Positions 22,572 through 32,658 of a stretch of DNA of 64,000 bases are shown here, one piece after another. Position 1 is the first letter of the stretch. Each line of letters begins with the position of its first letter. Where the stretch lies: positions 69,205,665-69,269,664 of the forward strand of contig CM046452.1 of the NCBI GenBank assembly GCA_025506515.1, given 5' to 3'. The position numbers were made by a program, and so were the translations under genes. Below the pieces are notes generated by a model that was not told the DNA's origin, did not search any database, and was given only the letters and a program-made list of their open reading frames with translations. Source of the stretch: Flaveria trinervia. Taxonomy: Eukaryota > Streptophyta > Magnoliopsida > Asterales > Asteraceae.

Positions 22572-22691
22572 AATTCACACAAGTTTTACCAAGGATGTAC
22601 AGGCATTGGAGTCTACTCTAGAAGGCATCAACTCTCATCTACATTTATTGTCGAGGAGGGTCATTGCAACTAGATTTGTATTCTTAACATG
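22572..22691 (+). pseudogene. DUF241 gene fragment, C-terminal end
   Basis: Encodes 'ALESTLEGINSHLHLLSRRV', matching LEATLEGINSHLYLLSRGV at the end of the DUF241 gene at 32560-32615. The homology continues at the DNA level into the 3' flank. Its upstream partner sequence is found inverted at 8411-8473, so this is one gene copy split by an inversion. Confidence 0.8.
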
Positions 22692-23000
22692 ATCTTTTTT
22701 AAAGGAAGCCACATCATACATCTAAAAAGAACAAGCATAAGTCCAAATTTTATATAATGGATGAATCCGCTTGAATTTCTAGAATTCAATGTGAATGTTG
22801 TACAAATCTATTGTGAACAGAAAATTATACTCATACAGATATAAACATTTTTTTATCCAACTTGCACTTGGTGTTAGTCTTTAATGATCTGTAAAACTTC
22901 TCGTATTATCAACTTTAATGGTAGAATAATGAAAATCATATAACAAATGTTCTTTATACTCATCACTATGTTTATATACCCAAACTAATTATGAAACAAT
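22692..23000 (+). repeat. Duplicated 3' flank of DUF241 gene
   Basis: Aligns with 32659-32985. Shared stretches include CATCATACATCT, AATGTTGTACAAATC, ATACAGATATAAACATTTTT and ATCCAACTTGCACTT. No coding sequence. The hAT element interrupts it at 23009. Confidence 0.8.
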
Positions 23001-23008
23001 CTTCTAAC
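23001..23008. repeat. hAT target site duplication, left copy
   Basis: CTTCTAAC, repeated exactly at 27105-27112. Eight bases is the hAT hallmark. Confidence 0.95.
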
Positions 23009-23019
23009 TAGGGCTGTTC

Positions 23020-23230
23020 ACGAGCCGAGCCGATCCGAGCGAAGGTATGCTCGTAATCGCTCGGATTTAAAATCGATCCGCTCGGATCGGATCGGATCGA
23101 ATTTATAAAAGCGAGCGGAAAAGTCATGCTCGTGCTCGGATCGAATTTAACCAAGCAGCTTAGTTTCGCTCGGTTTTATAACAAATTTAGCATAACAAAA
23201 TACAAATCGGCACCGTTTAGCTCGGTTTTT
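23020..23230. repeat. hAT left subterminal repeats
   Basis: Clustered CGAGC, GCTCGGAT and GATCGGATCGG words within 200 bp of the terminus, on both strands. Subterminal motif clusters of this kind bind hAT transposases in studied family members such as Ac; binding here is inferred. Confidence 0.7.
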
Positions 23231-23778
23231 CATTCATTCAAGAGTTTCAAGTTCTAATAACAAACCTAACAAGTCAACAAAAAACCATACGAAATAAAAG
23301 TTACACAAAATACAAATTCAAACACATTAAGTTCTAAGTCAAACATACAATTCTTAGAAAAACAATATTTCTAATATTCATAAACTCCTCCGATGATGCT
23401 TTTCACGACCACTTCCATGTCCACCTAAAAAAAGCCAAAAGCAATGTTTTATTAAACATTTTAGACAACCAACGGTTGCGGAGAATAGGTGCAACAGGGA
23501 ATCATGGGAATAACGACGCATAATAATATATTGTAGGCTATAATATTATTAACAATGTACATACAAATGTTTTATATAAATATATACCTTTCATATCTAT
23601 TAGTTACCACACTCATCTGGAATCAAGACATAAATCTCCAATTTTTCTTCTTCTTTTGCTGATTTCTAAACAATTAAAAGATACGAAAAATATTAGTTTA
23701 AAGTATAAAATAGAAGCGAAGAAAAATATTAGTTTAAAGTATAAAATAGAAGCGAAGAAAAATATGAATATAAACGTA

Positions 23779-25774
23779 CTACCAATGTTTGTATGGTTGT
23801 TTTTGAGATGGCTTTAACCAATCGCTTCCACAAACAAGAAGTTCAACCATATCCTTTGTAAGAGAGCTTCTGTAGTCATCCAATATACGCCCCCCCCCCC
23901 CCCCCCCGGCACTAAAGGCCGATTCAGAAGCCACAGTTGTGATTGGGATGCCAAAAATATCTTTAGCCATTTTACTTAAAACAGGGAACTTGCTTGAATA
24001 ATGACTCCACCATTTCAACACATCAAACTTTGACTCCTCACATGTATAATTAGGCTCTTCTAGATACAACTCAAATTCAGTTTTCTTTTCGGTATCGATT
24101 GGTCTTGATTTGAGATAAGTAAAAAAAATCATCTCCAGGTGTATTTTCTTCACAAAAAGAAGATGAGGCCTTTGAGCAACTTGTGGCCACCTTAGATAAC
24201 TTAAATGCACTGAAATACTTTTGAAAAAGAGATTTTAACTTGCTAGTGACATCTTGAACCCGAATCTCACGCTCTTCTACTGGATACAACCTCTCAAAAG
24301 TCCAATCAACCAACACCAACTTAAAACGGAGATCTAAAATAGATGCAATAGACATAAGCACCCAAATTTCCCCCCAATACTTTTCAAACTTATACATCAG
24401 TACACTCATCTCTGCCAAAAAGAATCATCTAATATAATGCATTACTTATCTCTTTTTCACTTTAAAAATTTCAGTAAGAAACAAGTTTGAAGTCGGATAT
24501 GATGTACCTGAAAACAAATTAGTAGCTTTCAAAAAAACTTCAAAAAGCTTGCAAACCTTTTTGGCTCTTGCCCACTCATCAACTGTAGGGGACCATATGA
24601 AGTTAGAATCTCTCAATGCATAGCCTTGAAAAGCTTGTTTATAGTGAATAGCTGACTCAAGCATTCGATGTGTTGAGTTCCACCTAGTTTTTACAACCGT
24701 ACATAAAGACCAACGAGTGTGGATATCCAAAGTTATAGCTATTTCACCAAATTTCAATAAACGACCGGGAGACTTCCTTAAATACTTAAAACCTTCTCTA
24801 ATTTTGGAAAGACATGGTTCAATAGTTCCTAATCCATCTTGCACGACCAAATTCAAGATATGTGCACAACATCTAACATGAAAAAACAATCCCTCAAAGT
24901 GTAGTTTTCCTTTCCCTTGAAAATTATTCCTCAAATCTGTGGCTGCCCTATCATTGTTAGATGCGTTATCCAGAGTAATTGTACCAACTTTATCTTGAAT
25001 ACCCCATTTAATAAGGCATTCTAAGATAGCGTCTAATATAACCTCACCATTATGAGGTGGTGCAAGCTCACTAAAACCAATTATACATTTTTGCATTTTC
25101 CAATCAGAATCAACAAAGTGAGCTGTCAAACACATGTAACCAATAGTCTGGTTTGATTTCCAACAGTCACTGGTAAGTGAGATCATATCAACCTTTTCAA
25201 AAGCTTTTTTATCCTCTCTTTCTCCATCCACCACTTTTATACAATCTCTTGTGATAGTTGATCTACTTACTTTCTGATATAATAGATTATTATACTTCAT
25301 TAATTGACTAAACCAGTGATACTCAACAAATGAGAAAGGCAACTCATGAGCTATGATCATTTTTGCAATTATTTCCCTACACTTCATTTGGTTATAACCC
25401 CCAATTGAATCAAAATTTATGAAACTAGTTTTATTATCACTACCACTTGAGTCAAAATTAATAGTATTTTTCTTATTACCAATCGATCTTTGGTAATACA
25501 AACAATCTGTGAGGTGTCGCTTGAGACTTGTTGTACTCGAGCTTCCTTCTACATAGCTATGCTTACAATGAATGCACTGTTTTTTCTTCACCATTTTTTC
25601 TTTGTACATACCATCAATGTCTACAAAATTTGGATGCACATCAGAAGAATTCTTTCTCTTCTTTGTACATACATCATGCTTATCTTTCAGTTCATCAACT
25701 AGCTCGACACTTTCTCCATAACTTAGCTCAACATTAGAAGTTTCAATTCCATTTGATTCTTTTTGAGAAGACAT
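23779..25774 (-). pseudogene. hAT transposase (BED finger, RNase H-like core, dimerisation domain), disrupted
   Basis: The best start is the ATG at 25774-25772 (MSSQKESNGIETSNVEL), just after a splice-acceptor-like TTTTTTGTAG. A BED zinc finger follows ('CIHCKHSYVEG', 'LKRHLTDC', about 25590-25500). The core shows 'ISLTSDCWKSNQTIGYMCLT' (Asp near 25170), 'KVGTITLDNASNNDRA' (Asp near 24980), 'HVRCCAHILNLVVQDGL' and 'TRWNSTHRMLESA'. After 'SNLFLTEIFKVKKR' two stops lie in the same frame (24448-24419 area), then 'FEKYWGE', 'SIASILDLRFKL', and the dimerisation domain 'VLKWWSHYSSKFPVLSKMAK', 'TVASESAFSAG', 'LTKDMVELLVCGSDWL'. A frame shift falls at a run of eight T (24128-24121). It cuts and rejoins the element's ends. 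Confidence 0.85.
23890..23907. repeat. C18 homopolymer in the hAT dimerisation domain
   Basis: Eighteen consecutive C on the plus strand followed by GG. On the coding strand this gives six glycines in frame between 'SESAFSAG' and 'RILDDYRSSL', where related transposases usually have about two residues. The frame is preserved. It could be replication slippage or a base-calling or assembly artefact. Confidence 0.8.
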
Positions 25775-26124
25775 TCTACAAAAAATATGTATATTAAGTT
25801 TAAACAACTAATACATACACTCATACACATACTTTTAAATATAACTTTTGAATCTACATAACTTTCATTATATTATTCTAATTCAACCTTAATTATTTAG
25901 ATTCATCTTCACCAACAACTATTAAGCATATGAAGAAAAAAATGAAGGGAATCAAAAAACTTAGAATCAGATACAGAAGCTTTCAGCAATTCAAACTAAC
26001 CTTCGGATCTTGAAAACTAAAATGCAAGGAATCAAAAGAAGCTAGGGTTTGAATGAAGGCAACCTTACAAGGGTCGAAACCTTTGGATCTTGAAAACTAA
26101 CTTAGAAAACTAACCTTACAACCT

Positions 26125-26330
26125 TCGATGGTGCAGGTTGCAACCGCGCAAGGGTCGAAACTAGTGCAGGTCGCAACCGCGCCGGACGTGGATGGTGCAG
26201 GTCGCAAGTCGCAACCGCGCAAGGGTCAAAACTGGTGCGATCGCAACCGCGCTGGACGATGGGATTGTGGGCCGTGGGGAAGCAGGGACTCGTGGATGCC
26301 TAGATGGTCTAGCCGTGCAGGTCGCGAAAT
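26125..26330. repeat. GC-rich short repeats upstream of hAT transposase
   Basis: GTGCAGGTCGCAACCGCGC and CGCAAGGGTCGAAACT recur several times in about 200 bp, in an otherwise AT-rich element. They lie 350-550 bp upstream of the transposase start, so a promoter or 5' leader role is possible but unproven. Confidence 0.6.
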
Positions 26331-26489
26331 GGTGGAGAAAGAACTTTGGAGAACTAGTGATTTGGTGAGTGGAGACAAAAGTGATGGGTTTGGTGACTTA
26401 TGGTGAATTGGATTTAGGGGAATGGTTTTTTAATTAGGTAATGGGTTTTTAATTTATGTAAATATAATTTTAATCAATATAAATATTAT

Positions 26490-26838
26490 ACATTAATATA
26501 TATATATATATATATTAATATATATATATACATATATATTATATACATACATATATTATATACATATATATATACATATATATATATATACATATATATA
26601 TTATACATATATATATATATATACATATATATATACATATTATATACATATATATATACATATATATTACATATATATATACATATATATATACATAATA
26701 TATACATACATATATACATACATATATATATACATATATCTATACATATATATATACATATATGTATGTATATATATATACATACCTATATATATATATG
26801 TATATATATATATATACATACCTATATATATATGTATG

Positions 26839-26930
<92 letters not shown>

Positions 26931-26936
26931 TATATT
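26490..26936. repeat. (TA)n / (CATA)n microsatellite in hAT element
   Basis: About 450 bp of ATAT and ACATATAT tracts on both strands. The Tyr/Ile-rich open frames on both strands here are artefacts of the dinucleotide repeat. Confidence 0.97.
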
Positions 26937-27095
26937 CGAGCAAAACCAAACGAGCTTCGAGAGAGCGGACCTTTGTTCGTGCTCTGCTCGTTTACAAATC
27001 GATCCGAGCCGCTCTGCTCGTTTACAACCGAGCAAAATTCAAACGAGCATTTTCCGATCGATCGTCGAGCAATCCTCGAGCGTCGAGCAGTTTGG
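26937..27095. repeat. hAT right subterminal repeats
   Basis: CGAGC/GCTCG words recur densely (AAACGAGC, CTGCTCGTTTACAA twice, CGTCGAGCA), mirroring the left subterminal cluster. Confidence 0.7.
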
Positions 27096-27112
27096 ACAGC
27101 CCTACTTCTAAC

Positions 27113-27818
27113 TGGAGATAAGGTAAAGTTATCGACTGCTAAGAAATATGAAAGTACTCGAGTGATTGCTCGTGATATCTGATTTTGAAATTGTAGTGAT
27201 CTTCCCAAGCCAACAATATAAGAAAGGGTTGATCCCTAAAGGCCTCTACAAAAGTAATTAACTAACACATATCAAAGTATTTGTACTCAAAACCTAATTA
27301 TTAAGGCCGTTTTGACTAGTTATATTGCCGCTCCACGTATTGCATCTCGTCAATCGAAAAAGTCTACACTAATTTGCTACATTCGTGAATAGTTTTGACA
27401 ACCCATCTCACAAGCGTCATGCCACTTGCTTTCGGTTCCAACAATATGAAATGGGTTTTGCCACGGATTAGTAACACTATCCACCAGGATGAAAGATGAT
27501 GGCAACATCTCCATGTATTATAATTATTTTGAATTTAACGGTTATTTAATGGAGTAAAGTTGTGTTTGGTCTTCTTAGTTTGTGTGCCTCAGTTTTAAAG
27601 GGTTTAATATTTTTTTTCTTAAAGAAATAATTAAAAGAATAGATCTAGTGAATACACAACCAATATATTGTAACACCCCAATCCCATTTAGCCAGACATG
27701 TCTTTTATACAAGATCAAATTTCAATCATGTCTTTTATGCAGAATCAAATATATATACACACACATATATATATTTCTACACTTATTGTATATATATGTA
27801 TGTGTATATATAAATATA

Positions 27819-27850
<32 letters not shown>

Positions 27851-27935
27851 CTATATATATATATATGTGTGTGTATATATATACATACATATATATATAT
27901 GTATATATATACCTATATATATGTATATATATACC

Positions 27936-27967
<32 letters not shown>

Positions 27968-28141
27968 CAATTATAATAATTCTTAAGACTTTAATTTACC
28001 TTACCTTAGTTTTAGGGTTGTCATATAATTCAAACAAAAAAGTTTAAAAAATATTTTTGAAACCTCAATATTAAAAAATAGATAAAATAAGTTAAATAAG
28101 TAACTAACAGAGGCTAATTATGTCTATAAATGTATAAATAC
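27113..28141. other. Non-genic flank with AT microsatellite
   Basis: No convincing coding sequence. A TGTAACACCCCAATCCC string at 27669 resembles a Gypsy LTR start but nothing downstream confirms it. A TA/CATA microsatellite with CACA runs fills about 27740-27962. The last bases AATAC (28137-28141) are the target duplication of the solo LTR. Confidence 0.6.
27740..27962. repeat. (TA)n with CACA/GTGT interruptions
   Basis: Long alternating AT with ACACAC and GTGTGT segments. Open frames reading Tyr-Ile repeats here are not genes. Confidence 0.95.
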
Positions 28142-30063
28142 TGTAAGGCCTCGTTCCCGGGACGCTTGTAGTTGGTTACTCATCGCACATAAAACATATA
28201 TTTACATTTGTTTTACAAAAAGGTTGCAGGGGAAACATTAAAAAATGACATCACATTTCATTATAAAAACTTTTGCCAAATAATACATCGTCAATCAGTT
28301 ACAAAATACATTGTTGCATTATATTACAAAAGCATTAATTAAATGGATGCCATCCCAAAAGAGCTGAGTAGCCACCTCGTGCCATCCTCAACAACCATTA
28401 CCTACCAACTAAAAACACATCAAAGTCAGCGTTACTGAGTGAGTTCTAGTTTTATAAATAAAACATACTTTACTTTCATTAAAACCGTTCTTTACTTCTG
28501 CATGATCACACATCATACGTACACATAGATAATAACATTATTATCTTCTTCGTTCGTCCATTCATCTTTACATCTTTTCTTGCGCATCGGATATCTTACG
28601 TACCAATACCATATGCTACACCCCGAACTATTTGGCTACTGGGCCGAAGTCTATAAATAGACAGCTAAACATGGTGCCGCAGTACAAGGGGTAAGCGGTA
28701 AAGGTTCTATATAAATGGTCGATCACAGAGAAGGACCCTGATGTGCATCCTCCGGGGGTAGCGAACCCGCACACTGTTGGGCTAACACCTTTAATGGTGT
28801 GTCCCGATATCCAATACTTGCAAGACTTTCATTACTTTCATCGTTCATTAATGCATGCATTCTTCATGTTCCACTTTTCATTATCTTCCACTTTACGTTA
28901 CGTAATATTTTATTTCATTCATTATCATAACACGTAAAGCCACACGAAAAGTAAACATACATCATAATAAGGAACATCAGCATGCACAGTCATCACGTCA
29001 TACAGCGCAACATCATACATACATAACATGCATCATGCATAAACATGCAACATCATCATCATGCCCAACATGCTCTCTAAGGCCTCAATCGTCACCTTAC
29101 ATGAACTTACGGAACCCTTACGTTAAAACTTACATCTGCACTTTCCCCCGAAAGTCAGAAGTTAAACTACACTTCTCCTCGGGTGCAACAGCCCTATTCG
29201 GGCGTATGGACACCCTTCGGCCACATGGCCTCCATGCGACTGAACATTATGCGAATGAACCAATGCAGATGAACACTCATGCGAATGAATACCCAATCGT
29301 GTGAATAGACTAATACGGATGGACCTCACACAAATGGGACTAATGCGGATGAGCACTTATGCGACTAGACGTTCAATCGCATGTCCTCCATGCGACTGGA
29401 CCTTCAATCATGCGAATGGATCTCAATTGTGCGAATGGACCCCAATCGCACCCTATTCGGCCGTATGGCCTCCATTCGGTCACCTAGCCCTAGCTGATGC
29501 AGAATGCAGTTCCAGCCGAACGCAAACTGCCCACTTCGACCTCCAAACTCCTCTAAACCCATTCTAAGCCCAAATCGACCATCCTAAACCTTAGGGATGC
29601 AGACCACAACACCATTCAAGCACACACAAGCTCACAAACAAGGCTCAAACGAATCATACACACCCATACACATACACAAACGGGTCAAACATGCACACAC
29701 TCAAAAACCCGATTTTCAGATGTTTTCCAGCCCCAAATCATTCAAAAACGTTTAAAGGAGGGGTCCTAGAACTCACACAAACGACACCAAGAAGTAGAGC
29801 TTCGGTTTGACCGGCTTCTCAATGATTTTGGCTCACTCGAACCAATCCGAACCAACTTTTCTTCCTCTTTTCTTCCTTTCTCTCTTCTTCTCTTTCTTTT
29901 GGCTGAAATGTGAGTGTGGGGAGAGGGTAAGGGTTGCCCTCTCCCTTATATACTCCCACTCACCCGACTTTCTTTTGTTGACGAGTTTGATCCCTCGACT
30001 TAGGACTTTATTTTTTTTTCTCCTTTCGTCCGCTTCAAAAGGGATAAATAATCAGGTGTTACA
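28142..30063 (-). mobile_element. Solo LTR of the E2/E3/E5 Gypsy superfamily (1.92 kb)
   Basis: Starts TGTAAGGCCTCGTTCCCGGG and ends CAGGTGTTACA on the plus strand, matching the LTR ends of E2 and E3. The 5-bp target duplication AATAC is perfect (28137-28141 and 30064-30068). No internal region or second LTR is present, the signature of recombination between the two LTRs of a former element. It contains an array of GCGAATGGACC-like and GCGGATGAGCACT-like words at about 29200-29480 and a part resembling minisatellite 1 around 28620-28800. The open frame at 29807-30352 is not a gene. Confidence 0.93.
29200..29480. repeat. Minisatellite in solo LTR (GCGAATG / GCGGATG words)
   Basis: Irregular units of about 15-25 bp built on TGCGAATG, TGCGGATGA and TCGCATG. 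They occupy the same place in the LTR as the GGCGCATGG array of E2 and the TCGCATG array of E3. Confidence 0.75.
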
Positions 30064-30430
30064 AATACACCTCCAAATTTACAACTTCGATTTGTATGGT
30101 TTCGGTTTGGTTTTTTTACAAGCAAAATCAAAATCAAATTGTAACCCTCTGTTTCGTATTGGTTTTGGCTTTTTCGATTCGCTTTCGTCGATTATTTTGG
30201 TTACTGTTCAGTTATTACGGTTTCTTGCACACCCCTACATAATACTATCAACAACAAAGATATGCATAATTACATTCGATACCTTTATATTTTTTATGTC
30301 TTTTATAGCTGTTAACTATTATGTTACTTTCCGCTACGCTTCTTTTACATGAGATATTTTTAAGACATTGAGTTCTGTGCATTTGGAACATAAAAATTAT
30401 GCTTTTTTTATTCATTGTTATATTTGTTCT
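30064..30430. other. Flank between solo LTR and T1, no gene seen
   Basis: T-rich sequence with TTCGGTTTGGTTTTTT and ending near 30236 in GCACACCCCTAC, which resembles the end of a small DNA transposon. I could not find a partner end. The remainder up to the T1 target duplication TTTGTTCT (30423-30430) shows no coding sequence. Confidence 0.45.
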
Positions 30431-30979
30431 CAAGGCCTATCCCGAGAATTCTCAAGGGACTTTGAGCCATGGGCGTGAACAAAAAAGAAACCCCTGTGCT
30501 ACAACATATAAAATGTTCTAAACTAATAAGTTGTATATAAAATTTTATAATAGGATAATAATTGATGATAATAAATAAAACTAAATTATAGTAGCAAAAT
30601 GATTTAATTTACTTATTTAAACTAATCTTGTGGCTCACCTAATATTTTTGGAAGCAAAGTTTTTGATCAACTATTTATAATTCATGTTCTCGGATATATT
30701 GCTTTCTATAGTTATTATTAATAATATGTAAATATTTTATAGGGTTAAATTATTTAAAATGTTAATGGGCTATTATATCAAGTTTATTGGGCTAAAATAA
30801 TCACAATGTTATCGGTTTTGTAAATAGATTAATTAATAGATTATTGTTTTTTTATTTTTAAAAAATACATATATATATCTATATATATATAATATAACTT
30901 AATTTTAAAAAAAATCCAGGCCCTAAAGAAATCGTGCCATGGGTGGTCGCTCACCCAGTCCCTCTTAGGGTTCTCCCTG
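30431..30979 (+). mobile_element. T1: complete short hAT-like non-autonomous element (549 bp)
   Basis: Left end CAAGGCCTATCCCGAG; right end, as reverse complement, CAGGGAGAACCCTAAG: imperfect inverted ends. The flanking octamers TTTGTTCT (30423-30430) and TTTGTTCG (30980-30987) match at seven of eight bases, a hAT-sized target duplication. There is no coding capacity. A truncated inverted copy at 8701-9052 shares the same target site. Confidence 0.65.
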
Positions 30980-31660
30980 TTTGTTCGTCGGACGTATATA
31001 TCTTGTATAATGTATTAGCGAAAATTGAGTTTTTAATAATTAATATTACTTTGGTTAACTGCATTAATATTTGTTTGTAAGAGAAAATATTCTAGAGCAA
31101 TATGATTACATAATTAGTCATCTATAGCACGGTGTTTATCTTTATTATATATAAAATATAATACAAGGAACGTATTTTAATATACTATGAAATTAAAAAA
31201 ATAATTTATTTTTTTAGTTTATTATTAAGAGATTTGAACTTGTGTGAGATCTCGTTTCTTTCTGTTACAAGCAAAAGATGGTATGACTCTTGTGCACATA
31301 TTATTTTGTGTGCATCAGATTTTAAAAAGTAATAATATTATCATTATCTTTTCTCATACAAAAACAATAAACAGAACGGATCTAATGAATGCACATTAGA
31401 GGATATACCTATCTTTCAAAGTGAATAGCTTTCACATGGATACTCCATATGTAGTACCTTTCCAAGACACATTAAGGGACCCCGTGTACCTGATTATTCT
31501 AACCAGAAGAAACGGTTACTCGCCACGCATCAACGGGACGATAACAGATGTACATTAGAGAGGCTCCACGTATAGGAGCCTGCATGCATCACAATCTTAA
31601 AAAATTAAGCATTTATATCCAACATATGTGGAGGAATGCCATCACATCTTTTTACAATTT
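30980..31660 (+). promoter_or_regulatory. Upstream region of the DUF241 gene
   Basis: The first 230 bp are duplicated in inverted orientation at 8474-8700. The rest, to the TATA box, is unique in the window. It contains a GCATGCAT seed-type RY word near 31580. No coding sequence was found. Promoter function is inferred from position. Confidence 0.5.
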
Positions 31661-31662
31661 CC

Positions 31663-31669
31663 TATAAAT
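31663..31669 (+). promoter_or_regulatory. TATA box of the DUF241 gene
   Basis: TATAAAT within CCTATAAATACC lies about 75 bp upstream of the start codon at 31742, which leaves room for a plant transcription start about 30 bp downstream of it and a short leader. Confidence 0.6.
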
Positions 31670-31741
31670 ACCAAATCATAGAGGTTGGTGTTAGCATCAT
31701 CAGCTCTCGATCACCACAAACTTACAGCAAACATCTTAAGG

Positions 31742-32658
31742 ATGGGTGTTTCCTCTAAACAATCTTCAAAAGATTCTCTTCGATCTCTTACATTGCCTTG
31801 CAGATCACATCCAAACAAGGATCGAATGAAGAAATTGCTGAACCAAGGTAAGACATTGGAGTCAACTGTAACATCTTCCAATCCATCTGCAGAGATGATC
31901 TGCAACGGCTTCTCTCACCTGACAGCCTTATATGAATGTTTGGAGGATCTTTTCAACACAAATCCCTCTCAAACTTCAACAGCTTTCAGTAATCATACCA
32001 TGAAATGGACAGATGGCTTACTTGATATATCTGTGAAGTTCTTGGATATTTGCGCAATACAACTGATGCCATTTCTCAGACAAAACAACACCTAAGAGAT
32101 TTCGGGTGTGATCTAAGGAGAAATGGAGGGTGCAACAGCACTGATAGCATCATTGCTAGATATATTGAATTCAGAAATAAACTTAAAAAAGACATAAAAA
32201 GATCAATGGCTAGCCTGAAACAAGTGGATAACATGATCCGTGGGTCTCTGTTCAAGGTAGATTCTGAAAACCATCATCTGATGTGGGTGATCAGTGTCTT
32301 TAGAGAAGTTGCATCTTTCAGCATCATCTTTTCCCGGTTCTTGCTTGAGTTCTCGGCTGTGGCGCCTTTGAAGAGAACGCGAATAGGAAGATGGACAGCT
32401 CTCTCGAGATATCTGTCGAATGGTAAAGTGGTACCAGAAGGAAAATTAACTGATGCAAGCATTAGTGATTTTCAACGCCTTGATAGCGCACTATTAAGAT
32501 GCTGTTCAAGTGAGAAAACAGAATTCATACAGGATGTATCAAAGAATCTAGAGACATTGGAGGCTACTCTTGAAGGCATCAACTCTCACCTATATTTACT
32601 GTCGAGGGGCGTCATTGCAACAATAGTCTGTATTCTTAACATGGTCTCCTTTTACTGA
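31742..32658 (+). pseudogene. DUF241 (BPS1-like) gene with one frame break
   Basis: The only host-type gene in the window. It starts MGVSSKQSSKDSLRSL and shows the DUF241 pattern: 'RSLTLPCRSHPN' near the N-terminus, 'NGFSHLTALYECLEDLFN', 'WTDGLLDISVKFLDICA', then in the next frame 'DAISQTKQHLRDFGCDLRRN', 'KLKKDIKRSMASLKQ', 'VISVFREVASFSIIFSRFLL', 'LEATLEGINSHLYLLSRGV' and a hydrophobic end. The total is about 305 codons without introns, normal for these small intron-free plant proteins. The frame breaks near 32055-32060 and is consistent with one lost base; this is either a disabling mutation or a sequencing error. Function of DUF241 proteins is poorly defined; some BPS1 relatives affect root-to-shoot signalling. 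Parts of another copy lie at 8411-8473 and 22572-22691. Confidence 0.85.

Larger units (their letters stand above)
23009..27104 (-). mobile_element. hAT DNA transposon (4.1 kb)
   Basis: Bounded by inverted ends TAGGGCTGTTCA (left) and TGGACAGCCCTA (right), one mismatch in twelve, and by a perfect 8-bp target duplication. Inside lies a minus-strand transposase with BED finger and C-terminal dimerisation domain. Subterminal regions at both ends are crowded with CGAGC/GCTCG and GATCCGAGC words, the probable transposase binding sites. A long TA/CATA microsatellite lies near the right end. The element interrupts the duplicated DUF241 3' flank. Confidence 0.95.

Noticed and set aside
24419..24460. 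Intron in the hAT transposase linker
   Set aside because: A GT...AG of about 50 bp can be drawn, but it would be unusually short and the linker length without splicing already fits relatives; two nonsense codons are the simpler reading.
25490..25737. Two plus-strand frames opposite the hAT BED finger
   Set aside because: Shadows of the transposase coding strand.
26486..27208. Several open frames of Tyr and Ile repeats on both strands
   Set aside because: They are read from a (TA)n/(CATA)n microsatellite and the adjacent hAT terminus; no start context, domain or non-repetitive content.
27669..27700. TGTAACACCCC string as the start of another LTR
   Set aside because: No matching LTR end, primer site or polypurine tract nearby.
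27582..28047. Open frames of Tyr/Ile repeats near 27.6-28.0 kb
   Set aside because: Again by-products of an AT microsatellite; the flanking 40 codons have no recognisable motif.
29807..30352. 181-codon open frame across the end of the solo LTR
   Set aside because: It crosses the LTR boundary and target duplication into flank, has low-complexity Phe/Ser-rich content and no family resemblance.
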